Notes: generated by a model not told the origin, from the sequence alone. Numbered from the stretch's first letter, positions 50,665 to 59,470 are shown. The stretch is 64,000 bases of DNA from Micromonospora coerulea (GCF_016598485.1 NZ_JAEMUW010000018.1:62001-126000), one strand, 5' to 3'. Numbers and translations: made by a program.

Positions 50665-51915
50665 TCATCGGTCGGCCGCCAACCGGGCGGCCCGTACCTC
50701 CAGATAGCGGCGTTCGGGCAGGCTGGTGGTGCCCCGGGCGGCCGCCAGGTACGCGGCCCGCGCGGCCGGCCGATCGCCGGCCAGCTCGAGCAGGTGGGCG
50801 CGGACCGCGGCGAGGCGGTGGTGCCCGGCCGTCCGCTCGTCGGCGTCCAGCGGCGCCAGCAGGGCCAGCCCGGCGCGTGGACCGTCCACCATGGCCACCG
50901 CGGCGGCCTGGTTGAGGGTGACCATCGGGTTCGGCGCGATCCGCGCGAGCAGCCGGTAGAGCGCGACGATCTGCGGCCAGTCGGTCTCCGCCGCCGACGC
51001 CGCCTCGGCGTGCACCGCGGCGATCGCCGCCTGGAGCTGGTACGGCCCGGGCGGTGACCAGGTCAGCGCCTCGGTCACCAGGGCGACCCCCTCCTCGATC
51101 TCGGCCCGGTCCCAGCGCGCGCGGTCCTGCTCGGCCAGCGGGACGAGCTCGCCGCTCGGGCCGCTCCGGGCCGCCCGGTGCGCGTCGGTGAGCAGCATCA
51201 GCGCCAGCAGCCCGGCGACCTCGCCGTCGCCGGGCAGCAGCCGCCGCAGCTCCCGGGTCAGCCGGATCGCCTCTCCGGTCAACTCCGCGCGGTGCAGGTC
51301 CGGGCCGCTGGAGGCGGTGTGACCCTCGTTGAAGATCAAATACAGCACGTGCAGCACGGCCTGCAGCCGGTCGTCCCGGTCGGCCGGGGAGGGCGGCGCG
51401 AAGCGGGCGCCGGCCGCCTCGATCCGCTGCTTCGCCCGGCGGATCCGCTGGCTCATGGTCGCCTCGGGCACCAGGTACGCGCGGGCGATCTGCGCGGTGC
51501 TCAGGCCGCCCACCGCGCGTAGCGTCAACGCCACCTGCGCCGAACCGGTGAGCGCCGGATGGCAGCAGAGGAAGAGCAGCGCCAGCGTGTCGTCCCCGCT
51601 GGGCGGCTCCTCGTCGGCGGGCGGCGCCACCGCCGCGTACGCCGGCTCGCGTACGGCCACCGCCACCTCGCGGTCCCGGCGGGCCCGCTCGCTGCGCCAC
51701 TCGTCGGTGAGGCGGCGGGTCGCCACGGTGATCAGCCACGCCCGGGGGTGCTCGGGCAGGCCCTGCGCGGGCCACTGGGTGGCCGCGGCGAGCAGCGCTT
51801 CCTGCACCGCGTCCTCGCAGGCGTAGAACTGGCCGTGCCGGCGGACGAGGACCGCGAGGACCTGCGGCGCGAGGGTGCGCAGCAGGTCCCCGACGGCGTG
51901 GTCCGCAGCGGTCAC
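50665..51915 (-). CDS. ECF-type RNA polymerase sigma factor (DUF6596 subgroup)
   Basis: This 416-residue protein has sigma region 2 (VRRHGQFYACEDAVQEALLAAATQWP...RAWLITVATRRLTDEWRSE, residues about 20-75), region 4 (GGLSTAQIARAYLVPEATMSQRIRRAKQRI) and a long C-terminal DUF6596/TPR-like extension (about 180-416). This subgroup is typically encoded next to a YciI-like protein, as here: its GTG overlaps the YciI stop by four bases. The extension probably replaces a separate anti-sigma factor. Confidence 0.9.
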   Translation of the reverse strand: MTAADHAVGDLLRTLAPQVLAVLVRRHGQFYACEDAVQEALLAAATQWPAQGLPEHPRAWLITVATRRLTDEWRSERARRDREVAVAVREPAYAAVAPPADEEPPSGDDTLALLFLCCHPALTGSAQVALTLRAVGGLSTAQIARAYLVPEATMSQRIRRAKQRIEAAGARFAPPSPADRDDRLQAVLHVLYLIFNEGHTASSGPDLHRAELTGEAIRLTRELRRLLPGDGEVAGLLALMLLTDAHRAARSGPSGELVPLAEQDRARWDRAEIEEGVALVTEALTWSPPGPYQLQAAIAAVHAEAASAAETDWPQIVALYRLLARIAPNPMVTLNQAAAVAMVDGPRAGLALLAPLDADERTAGHHRLAAVRAHLLELAGDRPAARAAYLAAARGTTSLPERRYLEVRAARLAADR

Positions 51916-52280
51916 AGCTCCGTCCCGGCCTCGTCCATGATCGGCCGCACCTCCAGCACGCCGACGCCCCGCCGGACGTCCGGCCAACGGGCGGCGATCT
52001 CGGCGGCCCGCTCCGGGCTGTCGCAGTCGACCATCAGGTAGCCGGCGAACTGCTCCTTGCTCTCCAGGAACGGGCCGTCGGTGATCTCCGCGCGGCCGCC
52101 GACGGAGCGGACCGTCCGGGTCTGCGACGGGTCGGCGAGCGCCTGCCCGCCGACCAGCTCGCCGGACTCGGTGAGTTCCTTCATGACCTCGTCGACCTCG
52201 CCGAAGATGGCGTTTCGCTCCTGCTCGGAGAGCTCCTCGACGAAGCCGGGACGGTTCCAGATCAGCAGCATGTACTTCAT
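51912..52280 (-). CDS. YciI (YCII) family protein
   Basis: This 122-residue protein is a YCII domain protein (MKYMLLIWNRPGF, DGPFLESKEQFAGYLMVDCDSPERA, EVRPIM). The family has a ferredoxin-like fold and is often paired with DUF6596 sigma factors, where it may act as a sensor. ATG 52280 has GAGGAG six bases upstream. The stop overlaps the sigma factor GTG. Confidence 0.9.
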   Translation of the reverse strand: MKYMLLIWNRPGFVEELSEQERNAIFGEVDEVMKELTESGELVGGQALADPSQTRTVRSVGGRAEITDGPFLESKEQFAGYLMVDCDSPERAAEIAARWPDVRRGVGVLEVRPIMDEAGTEL

Positions 52281-52385
52281 GACGGACTCCTCGGGTTGGG
52301 GCCACCGGTGGCGGCGCCTCTCGGTGAGGGGTCGGAGCCGAGGCGCCGTACCCGACATCCTCACCCGAAGAATCCGGGAGAGTCG

Positions 52386-53603
52386 TCAGCCGCGGCCGCG
52401 GACCGACCGGCGAGGCGGCGCGCCCGCGTCGAGCGAGGCCCGGTCGGCGGCGGAGGTGCCGGAGGACCAGCCCTCCGCGTCCCGCACCTGGAGGCGGTGC
52501 CGGGTGACCCCGGGGAAGAGCGTGTCGAGCCGTTCCCGGACGGCGTCCGAGCGCGCGGCGAGCACCGGCAGCAGCCGGTCGTCGCCGCGTTCCTCGGCCA
52601 CCTCCCGGTTCGCCGCCTCGGTGGCGGCCCGGAGCCGTTCGCCGATGCGCAGCGCGAAGGCGTTGAGGAACGACTCGTCGTAGCCCTTGGTGCGCCGGCT
52701 GCCGGCGTTGGCCCGCCGCTCGCCCCGGCCGCGCAGCATCGCCGCGGTGGCCTGCACCAGCAGCGAGGTGTGCAGCAGCTCGACCGCCGCCAGGTCCGCC
52801 GGGAAGCCGAGCACGGTGGCGAAGCCCAGGTCGTCCGACCAGACCGCCTCGCACCGGTTGGCCGCCGCCACCTCCTGCACCAGCAGCGCCTTCGCGGCCG
52901 CGTACGGGGCGTCGGTGCTCAGCCGTACCCCGCCCGGCTGGTCCGGCCGCTCGGCGGTCGCGTCGAGCAGGGCGGTGTCGATGCTGTGCCGGGCCATCAG
53001 CTCCTGCGCCTTGCCGGTCAGCGCCTCCGCCTCGGCCGGGAAGGTGGTCGACTCGGCCTTGGCCAGCAGCGCGCGTACCCGGTCCAGCATCCGCGACCCC
53101 GACGGCATGGCGGCCACCCGCGGGACGGCGGCCGGACCGCCGGGCGGCGGGCGGAGCAGCGCGATCGGCGGCAGCCCCGCGACCAGGGCGAGGGCGTCCA
53201 CCGCGTCGCGCAGCGCGGTGATCCGGTCGACCCCCTGCCGGGCGGCCCACCGGTTCAGCCAGTCGAGCGCGCTGTCCCAGCCGGCGTCCAGCTCCGCCAC
53301 CTGCTCGTCGAACCAGGCCGGGACGGGCGCGGGCAGGCCGGCGCGCTGGGCCGCGACCGCCGTCCGGACCAGCCGGGCGGCGCGCGGGTCGAGCCGGCGG
53401 GCCGCGATCCGGTCCAGGTCGGCCGGCTGCCAGCCGCGCGGCCAGAGCCGGCCGACGCCGCGGACCAGGCGGGCCAGGAGGGCGGCGTCCACGGCGGGGC
53501 CGTCGCCGACCACCAGCCGGTCCAGCGCGCGCTCCGCCTCGCGTACGTCGGTGCCGCGCGACGCCGCGAGGGCGTCGGCGACCAGGGTGTCGGCGTCCGG
53601 CAC
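52386..53603 (-). CDS. DUF2786 domain protein
   Basis: This 405-residue protein contains a DUF2786-like segment near residues 168-205 (LDRVRALLAKAESTTFPAEAEALTGKAQELMARHSID). The flanking parts resemble the actinobacterial proteins with that domain, including KGYDESFLNAFALRIGERL. Function unknown; no catalytic motif is obvious. GTG 53603 has GAGAAGGGG upstream; the longer frame to 54107 lies antisense to the epimerase gene and is excluded. Confidence 0.8.
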   Translation of the reverse strand: MPDADTLVADALAASRGTDVREAERALDRLVVGDGPAVDAALLARLVRGVGRLWPRGWQPADLDRIAARRLDPRAARLVRTAVAAQRAGLPAPVPAWFDEQVAELDAGWDSALDWLNRWAARQGVDRITALRDAVDALALVAGLPPIALLRPPPGGPAAVPRVAAMPSGSRMLDRVRALLAKAESTTFPAEAEALTGKAQELMARHSIDTALLDATAERPDQPGGVRLSTDAPYAAAKALLVQEVAAANRCEAVWSDDLGFATVLGFPADLAAVELLHTSLLVQATAAMLRGRGERRANAGSRRTKGYDESFLNAFALRIGERLRAATEAANREVAEERGDDRLLPVLAARSDAVRERLDTLFPGVTRHRLQVRDAEGWSSGTSAADRASLDAGAPPRRSVRGRG

Positions 53604-53813
53604 GGTGGGTCCCCTTCTCCACGGTCGTTCCGGTGCGGCCGACCTCGGGTGGCGAGGTGCACACCCGCCCCGAACGGTACCGGCGTCCGGGGCCCACCGA
53701 CGCGTGACCGGCCTCACCACCGGCCGCGGACTGGGCCGCCCCGCTCGGCGCCGCGCCCACGGTGGTGGTGAGATGGACCGCGGGTCCGCGCGGCGGGCGG
53801 AGAGGGGCACCGG

Positions 53814-54659
53814 ATGAGTCGGGTCGTGGTCACCGGGGGCAGCGGCAAGCTGGGCCGGGCCGTCGTGGCGGAGTTGGTCGACCACGGGTACGACGTGGTG
53901 AACCTGGACCTGGTCCCGCCGGCCGAACAGCGGTGTCCGTTCACCCGGATCGACCTGACCGACCAGGGCCAGGTGCTGGAGGCGTTCACCGGCATCGACG
54001 AGCGCTACTCCGGAGTCGACGCGGTGGTGCACCTGGCCGCCATTCCGGGCCCGGGCGTGGCCGGGAACGCGGTGACCTTCCGGAACAACATCACCGCCAG
54101 CTACCACGTCTTCTCCGCGGCCCGGTCGGTCGGCATCACCAACGTGGTCTGGGCGTCCAGTGAGACGCTGCTCGGCCTGCCGTTCGAGACCCCGCCGCCG
54201 TACCTGCCGGTGGACGAGGAGTACCCGGCCCGACCGGAGACGTCATACGCGCTGGCCAAGCACCTGGAGGAGCAGCTGGTCGCCCAGTTCTGCCGCTGGG
54301 AGCCCCGGCTCAAGGCGATCGGGCTGCGCTTCTCCAACGTGATGGAGCCCGCCGACTACGCCGCCTTCCCGGGGTACGACGCCGACCCGCGCCTGCGCTC
54401 ATGGAACGCCTGGGGCTACATCGACGCCCGGGACGGCGCGCAGGCGGTCCGCCGGGCGCTGGCGCACGAGGCGACCGGGATGGACGTCTTCATCATCGCC
54501 AACGCCGACACGGTGATGAGCCGGCCGAGCGCCGAGCTGGCCGCCGAGGTCTTCCCGGACGTGCCGCTACGCCGGGAGCTGACCGGCAACGAGACGCTGC
54601 TCTCCATCGACAAGGCCCGCCGGGTGCTCGGCTACGAGCCGACGCACGGCTGGCGGTGA
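53814..54659 (+). CDS. NAD(P)-dependent epimerase/dehydratase family protein
   Basis: This 281-residue short-chain dehydrogenase of the extended type has the Rossmann motif TGGSGKLGRA at residues 7-16 and the catalytic Y-x3-K in SYALAKHLEE. WASSETLLG supplies the Ser position. It probably modifies a nucleotide sugar or related keto compound. GAGGGG lies eight bases before the ATG. Confidence 0.87.
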   Translation: MSRVVVTGGSGKLGRAVVAELVDHGYDVVNLDLVPPAEQRCPFTRIDLTDQGQVLEAFTGIDERYSGVDAVVHLAAIPGPGVAGNAVTFRNNITASYHVFSAARSVGITNVVWASSETLLGLPFETPPPYLPVDEEYPARPETSYALAKHLEEQLVAQFCRWEPRLKAIGLRFSNVMEPADYAAFPGYDADPRLRSWNAWGYIDARDGAQAVRRALAHEATGMDVFIIANADTVMSRPSAELAAEVFPDVPLRRELTGNETLLSIDKARRVLGYEPTHGWR

Positions 54660-54681
54660 GCGCGGCTGACTCGTGGGCGGG

Positions 54682-55107
54682 TCAGCGGGGGAAGGACGCC
54701 CAGATGTTCTTGGTGTCCTCGGTCGCGTACCAGCCGACGGCGAGGGAGACCGAGTGCGCCAGCAGCAGCCCGCGGCCGCCCGAGTCGAGCGGCTGGGTGT
54801 CGGCCAGCTCGGGCACGGTGGCCAGGTCGTGATCGGCGACGTCGAGGATGAAGCAGTCGTCGGCGGCGAGCAGCGTGACGATGGTCGGCGGGATGCCGTG
54901 CCGCAGCGCGTTGCTCGCCAGCTCGGTGGCGACCAGGACGACCAGGCCGGGCACCTCGTCGAGTTCCTCCCTCTGGGCCAGGCCGTAGCGGGTCAGCGCC
55001 GCGCGCAGCGACGCCCGCAGCGCGCGTAGTTCCGCGGCCGTGCGGAGGTCCCACCGTTCGAGTTCGGTGGCCTGCGGCGGTGGCGGTGACGTCCGGAGCT
55101 GACCCAT
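54682..55107 (-). CDS. ATP-binding protein, anti-sigma kinase type (HATPase_c_2)
   Basis: This 141-residue protein is a GHKL ATPase of the RsbW/SpoIIAB-like type. The N box is ATELASNALRHG and the G2-type box is SGGRGLLLAHS; the G1 box is changed to DVADHDL. Such proteins bind or phosphorylate anti-sigma antagonists, and many in actinomycetes stand alone as here. A GGTT-N14-GGGGTA promoter ends ten bases before the ATG, suggesting control by a stress sigma factor. Confidence 0.87.
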   Translation of the reverse strand: MGQLRTSPPPPQATELERWDLRTAAELRALRASLRAALTRYGLAQREELDEVPGLVVLVATELASNALRHGIPPTIVTLLAADDCFILDVADHDLATVPELADTQPLDSGGRGLLLAHSVSLAVGWYATEDTKNIWASFPR

Positions 55108-55117
55108 GATCCCGCTT

Positions 55118-55141
55118 TACCCCGCGTAGCACCCGCCAACC
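55118..55141 (-). promoter_or_regulatory. Candidate stress-sigma promoter of anti-sigma ATPase gene
   Basis: On the minus strand GGTT (55141-55138), 14 bases and GGGGTA (55123-55118) lie just ten bases before the start codon. The same spacing is found at the hemerythrin gene. Confidence 0.6.
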
Positions 55142-55144
55142 GGA
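55129..55144 (-). repeat. 16-bp promoter element, copy 1
   Basis: GCACCCGCCAACCGGA occurs here and, identically, at 56119-56134. Both copies are upstream of minus-strand genes and include the GGTT box on that strand. Confidence 0.7.
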
Positions 55145-55189
55145 CGGGTCGACCGCCGGAACCCACCTCCCGGTGTGCGGGGGGCGTGG

Positions 55190-55228
55190 TCGGACCGGCC
55201 TCGGCCAGCAGTGCCGGGGCCGGTCCGA
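55190..55228 (-). terminator. Terminator of the methyltransferase gene
   Basis: TCGGACCGGCC (55190-55200) pairs perfectly with GGCCGGTCCGA (55218-55228), five bases beyond the methyltransferase stop on the minus strand. Confidence 0.75.
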
Positions 55229-55232
55229 GCGC

Positions 55233-55979
55233 TCAGCGCCGGATCAGTGCGAAGACGCCCCAGCCGAGGTATTCCCGCTGGTAGCGGACGTGGCGGAGGG
55301 GATCCTCGGTCAACTCCTGGCGCAGCTCTCCGGCGAGCTCGTCGTCCGGGTTGGCGTCCAGCCAGCGGCGCAGGTTCAGCCAGTGCGCGGCCGCGTACCG
55401 GTCCCAGCTGTGCTGGTCGGCGAGGACCATCTCGACCAGGTCCCACCCGCACTCGCGGAAGAGCCCGACCAGACCGGGCAGGTCCCGGAACTGCTCCTTC
55501 GTCTCCGCGTGGCACCCCTCGACGGTCTCCCGGTCCGGCGGGTCGAGCCGCCAGTAGGGCTCCCCGACGAGCAGCATTCCGCCGGGTCGCAGGCTGCGCG
55601 CCAGGATCTCGATCGTGCCGGGAACACCCCCGCCGATCCAGGTGGCACCGACGCAGGCGGCCAGGCCGACCGGCTCCGGGGGTACGAAGGTCGCGGCATC
55701 GCCGTGCGCGAACCGGACCCGGTCGGCGACGCCCAGTTCGGCCGCCCGACCCCGGGCCGCGGCGGTGAAGGACGTGCTGATGTCCACCCCGGTGCCTACC
55801 ACGCCGTGGTCGCGGGCCCAGGTGCAGAGCAGCTCGCCCTTCCCGCTGCACAGGTCGAGGACCGACGTGCCGGGCCGGAGCTTGAGGGCCCGCCCGAGGG
55901 TGGCCAGCTTGCCGGCGTCGAACGGGTTGAGGATGCGGAGGTCGCCCTCGCGGATGACGAAACTACGTGGCAGATCCAT
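55233..55979 (-). CDS. Class I SAM-dependent methyltransferase
   Basis: This 248-residue protein has motif I SVLDLCSGKGELLCTWA, an acidic residue at the end of strand 2 (GVDIS) and GDAATFVPPEPVGLAACVGATW for motif II, all typical of class I methyltransferases. PGGMLLVGEPYW marks motif III. The substrate is unknown. The promoter region 150 bases upstream shares a 16-bp element with the neighbouring anti-sigma ATPase gene. Confidence 0.87.
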   Translation of the reverse strand: MDLPRSFVIREGDLRILNPFDAGKLATLGRALKLRPGTSVLDLCSGKGELLCTWARDHGVVGTGVDISTSFTAAARGRAAELGVADRVRFAHGDAATFVPPEPVGLAACVGATWIGGGVPGTIEILARSLRPGGMLLVGEPYWRLDPPDRETVEGCHAETKEQFRDLPGLVGLFRECGWDLVEMVLADQHSWDRYAAAHWLNLRRWLDANPDDELAGELRQELTEDPLRHVRYQREYLGWGVFALIRR

Positions 55980-56118
55980 GTCGGTGACTCCAGGAGGTCG
56001 AGGTCGGTGTGCGGCGGGGCTGACGACGGACGGCTCGGATCAGCACACTGGGCACCGGCACAAAAACACCCTCTTCGACCTGTCGGAGTGACGTGCCGAC
56101 AGGCTAAATCCCGCCCTG

Positions 56119-56134
56119 GCACCCGCCAACCGGA
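56119..56134 (-). repeat. 16-bp promoter element, copy 2
   Basis: Identical to 55129-55144. On the minus strand GGTT (56131-56128) is followed after 14 bases by CGGGAT (56113-56108), a weaker version of GGGGTA, upstream of the methyltransferase gene. Confidence 0.6.
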
Positions 56135-56262
56135 TTTCGGGTGGCCCAGCCACATTGCCCACGCCGCGCAGGTGTCGGCCGACCGGATATCTGCTGTGGT
56201 CGATATCACGCTAGCGTCCTGGCACGCCGGCTGGTCGCCGGCGCTCCGAACGGGAGAACGCC

Positions 56263-57297
56263 ATGAAGACACCGTGGAAAGCCGCCACCACCCTTGCCGC
56301 GGCCCTGCTCCTGGTCCTACCCGCCACCACCGCCGCGCGGGCCGCCAGCACGCCGTACACGAAGACCCCCGTCGCGGGGTCGCTGCGCAGCTACCCCGTC
56401 TCCGCCGTCTACGTCGCCGGGGTCTCCTCCGGCGGGTACCTGGCCACTCAGCTCCAGGTCGCCTACTCGGCGCGGATCCGGGGCGCCGCGATCTTCGCCG
56501 CCGGGCCGTACTACTGCGCGCAGAACAACGTCGCGCAGGCGCTCTACGGCTGCGGCGACAACAGCTACCCGACGTATCTGTCCACGTTGGAGAGCTACAC
56601 CCGCACCTGGGCGTCGTACGGCTGGATCGACGGCACCGGCAACCTCGCCGGCCAACCCGTGTACGTCTACCACGGCGGCAGCGACAGCACGGTGAAGAAG
56701 TCCGTCACCGACGACCTGGCCCGCTACTACCAGGACTTCGGCGCCAGTGTGCGGTACGACGCCGGCAGCGCCGCCGGGCACGCCTGGGTCACCCCGTACG
56801 GCACGGTGGGCTGCACCGCGACCGCCTCGCCGTACCTGAACGACTGTGGCACCGACCCGCAGGGCGCCTTCCTCGGCAAGCTCCTCGGCTCGGTGGCCGC
56901 GCGGAACACCGGCCCGCTCGGCGGCACGCTGATCCGGTTCAGCCAGGACACCTTCGCGGTGAACGGCTGGGCCAACGGCCTGAGCATGGACGCCAACGGC
57001 TTCGCGTACGTCCCGAGCACGTGCGCCGCCGGGCAGACCTGCCGGCTGCTGGTCGCCCTGCACGGCTGCCTACAGGGCTATGCCAAGGTCGGCACCGCCT
57101 TCGTCGACCGGGCCAACCTCAACCAGTACGCCGACACGAACCGGCTCATCGTGCTCTACCCGCAGGCGATCCCGTCCGGGGCGAACCCGAACGGCTGCTG
57201 GGACTGGTGGGGTTACCTCGGTGGGACCAACTATCCGATCAAGGGCGGCGCCCAGGTCGAGACGATCATGAACATGGTCCGCCGGCTGGACGGCTGA
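56263..57297 (+). CDS. Extracellular PHA depolymerase-like esterase (type 2 catalytic domain)
   Basis: This 344-residue protein has a signal peptide (cleaved near ARA-A, residue 27) and the circularly permuted type 2 catalytic domain. The lipase box GVSSGG with S56 is near the N-terminus, while the oxyanion-hole histidine segment VALHGCLQG is in the C-terminal third. DSTV/GHAW supply the Asp and His. Members cleave short-chain polyhydroxyalkanoates or similar polyesters outside the cell. Six cysteines suggest disulfides. No substrate-binding domain is attached, so the specificity is open. Confidence 0.87.
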   Translation: MKTPWKAATTLAAALLLVLPATTAARAASTPYTKTPVAGSLRSYPVSAVYVAGVSSGGYLATQLQVAYSARIRGAAIFAAGPYYCAQNNVAQALYGCGDNSYPTYLSTLESYTRTWASYGWIDGTGNLAGQPVYVYHGGSDSTVKKSVTDDLARYYQDFGASVRYDAGSAAGHAWVTPYGTVGCTATASPYLNDCGTDPQGAFLGKLLGSVAARNTGPLGGTLIRFSQDTFAVNGWANGLSMDANGFAYVPSTCAAGQTCRLLVALHGCLQGYAKVGTAFVDRANLNQYADTNRLIVLYPQAIPSGANPNGCWDWWGYLGGTNYPIKGGAQVETIMNMVRRLDG

Positions 57298-57395
57298 GCC
57301 GCCCGGTGCCCGGGGCCGCGAAACCGCGATGAAACCGCGGTGATCCCCGCCCCGGGCACGCTGCCGGCATGACGACAGCCCCGCCACGGCCGGCG

Positions 57396-58322
57396 TCAGA
57401 CCTCCGACGCCCCCGACGCGTCGTCGCCCGTCGCCTTACGTGCCTCGACGTCCGCCTTGAAGGCGGCGATGTAGTCCGGCAGCCGGCGCTTCGGCGCCCA
57501 CCCGAGCGAGCGGGCCTTCGTGGTGTCGGCCTGCCCGCGGACCCGCTCGCCCTGCCGGGCCGGCACCAGGGTGTAGTTGTCGGTGAACATGCCGGCCACC
57601 TCGGCCAGCGGCCACTCGTGGCCGTAACCCAGCAGGTAACCGTCCCCGCTGCCGTCGCGGTAGCAGGCGAGGATGCCGTCGATGATGTCGTCCACGTGCG
57701 TGAAGTCCCGGGTCTGGGTGCCGGGCGCGACCACGCTTAGCGGCTCGCCGCGCTCGTACTGCGACTCGAAGATCCCGATGACGGTGGCGTACTTGCCGTC
57801 CTTGATGTGACCCGGGCCGTACACGTTGTAGAAGTACGTGATGACGTAGTCCAGGCCGTACCAGTTGGCGAAGTTCTTGATGTACTCGACGTTCTTCGCC
57901 TTCGTCCAGGCGTAGGGGCTCAGGTTCTCGTCCTGCCCGTCGTTGCCGAACTTCGAGCTCGACCCGGCGTACACCAGCCGGGCGCCGTGCCGGTCGCAGA
58001 ACCGGACGACCTCCTTGGTGCCGTGGAGGTTGAGCTCCCAGCACAGGTCCAGCTCGTCGAAGCTCTGCACGATGCGTGCGTACTCCCCGAGGTGGAACAC
58101 GGCCGTCGGGCTGGGCAGGCCCGCCTTGTCCCATTCCTCGTTGATGTCGACGGTGCTGACGTCGAGGTGGGTGACCCGTGGATCCTCGATGCGGATGCCG
58201 GGCGTGCCCGGCAGGTAGATGTCGACGGACACGATCTGTGCGTCGGGGAAGGCTTTGAGCAGTGCTCGGATGAGGTGCGAGCCGACGAAGCCCGCCCCGC
58301 CGGTGACGGCGAAGACATGCAT
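57396..58322 (-). CDS. NAD-dependent nucleotide-sugar epimerase/dehydratase
   Basis: This 308-residue extended short-chain dehydrogenase has TGGAGFVGSH near residue 7 and catalytic Y-x3-K in YAWTKAKNVEY. GSSSKFGND replaces the usual S-T-x-E/Y-V-Y-G, typical for epimerase-like members. It probably modifies an activated sugar. ATG 58322 has GGAGAAG seven bases upstream; an ATG at 58346 would add eight residues. It is divergent from a dTDP-glucose-dehydratase-like gene, so both likely serve one pathway. Confidence 0.85.
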   Translation of the reverse strand: MHVFAVTGGAGFVGSHLIRALLKAFPDAQIVSVDIYLPGTPGIRIEDPRVTHLDVSTVDINEEWDKAGLPSPTAVFHLGEYARIVQSFDELDLCWELNLHGTKEVVRFCDRHGARLVYAGSSSKFGNDGQDENLSPYAWTKAKNVEYIKNFANWYGLDYVITYFYNVYGPGHIKDGKYATVIGIFESQYERGEPLSVVAPGTQTRDFTHVDDIIDGILACYRDGSGDGYLLGYGHEWPLAEVAGMFTDNYTLVPARQGERVRGQADTTKARSLGWAPKRRLPDYIAAFKADVEARKATGDDASGASEV

Positions 58323-58468
58323 TGTGCTCTTCTCCAGTTCAGGCATGAGATCGACTGGCAGACTATGCGACCGGCCGGCCAGGGGAGCGGTTGAGGTCGA
58401 CCCGGCGTGCTGCCTCCGCCGCGCCGACCAGCCCTGGGGCGGTCGGACCGGTGTCTAAACTCGCACCC

Positions 58469-59470
58469 ATGTCATCGATCATGATTACCGGCGGCGCGGG
58501 CTTCATCGGTTCCCACTTCACGAAGCGGTGGGCGGCGGAGCACCCCGGTGATCGGATCGTCGTGGTGGACGCGCTCACCTACGCCGGTGACCCGCGGACC
58601 CTGGCCGACGTCGCCGGCGAGGTGATCCTCGTCCAGGCCGACATCGGTGACCGCGAGGCCATGGAGCGGACCCTGCGCGAGCACCGGATCGAGGTGATCG
58701 TCAACTTCGCCGCCGAGTCGCACAACAGCCGGGCGGTGCTGGGCCCCTCGGTCTTCTTCCAGACCAACGTCCTCGGCACCCAGACGCTCCTCGACGCCGC
58801 GCTGCGGCACGGCGTCGGGCGGTTCCATCACATCTCCACCTGCGAGGTCTACGGCGACCTGAGCCTCGACTCGGACGAGTCGTTCACGGAGGAGTCCCCC
58901 TACCGGCCGCGCACCCCGTACAGCGCGAGCAAGGCCGGCGCGGACCATGTGGTCCGGGCCTACCACCAGACCTACGGGCTGCCCGTGACGATCTCGAACT
59001 GCGTCAACAACTACGGGCCGTACCAGTTCCCGGAGAAGGTGCTGCCGCTGTTCGTCTCCCGGGCGCTTCGCGGGGAGAGCCTGCCGCTGTACCGGTCGAC
59101 CGGGAACCGGCGGGAATGGATCCACGCCGTCGACCACTGCCGCGCGATCGAGTCCGTGCTGGCCAACGGGCGGGTCGGCGAGACGTACCACGTCGGCACG
59201 GGCGTGGAGGCCAGCATCGCGGAGCTGGCCGACCTGGTCCTCAGCGAGCTGGGGCTGCCGGATTCGCGCAAGCAGTTGGTCCCGGACCGGCCCGGTCACG
59301 ACCGGCGCTATGTGCTCGACTGGACCAAGATCCGCACCGAGTTGGGCTGGACGCCGACCGTGCCGTTCGAGGACGGCGTGCGGGAGACGATCCGCTGGTA
59401 CGTGCGGAACCCGGCCTGGTGGGAGCCGTTGCTGGAGCGGACGGCGGTGACCGAGACCCAGTGGGGGTAG
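58469..59470 (+). CDS. dTDP-glucose 4,6-dehydratase-like enzyme with altered catalytic acid
   Basis: This 333-residue protein resembles RmlB over its full length (GGAGFIGSHF, NFAAESHN, YSASKAGADH with Y-x3-K, NNYGPYQFPEK). However the RmlB active-site STDEVYG is STCEVYG, so the Asp that acts as acid in dehydration is Cys, while the Glu is kept. It could be a dehydratase with changed chemistry, an epimerase or a decarboxylase. TAAACT (58456-58461) ends seven bases before the ATG, so the mRNA is likely leaderless. Confidence 0.85.
   Translation: MSSIMITGGAGFIGSHFTKRWAAEHPGDRIVVVDALTYAGDPRTLADVAGEVILVQADIGDREAMERTLREHRIEVIVNFAAESHNSRAVLGPSVFFQTNVLGTQTLLDAALRHGVGRFHHISTCEVYGDLSLDSDESFTEESPYRPRTPYSASKAGADHVVRAYHQTYGLPVTISNCVNNYGPYQFPEKVLPLFVSRALRGESLPLYRSTGNRREWIHAVDHCRAIESVLANGRVGETYHVGTGVEASIAELADLVLSELGLPDSRKQLVPDRPGHDRRYVLDWTKIRTELGWTPTVPFEDGVRETIRWYVRNPAWWEPLLERTAVTETQWG

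Noticed and set aside
54682..55107. Two-component sensor kinase
   Set aside because: There is no His-phosphorylation domain, sensor or response regulator; it is a stand-alone anti-sigma-type ATPase domain.
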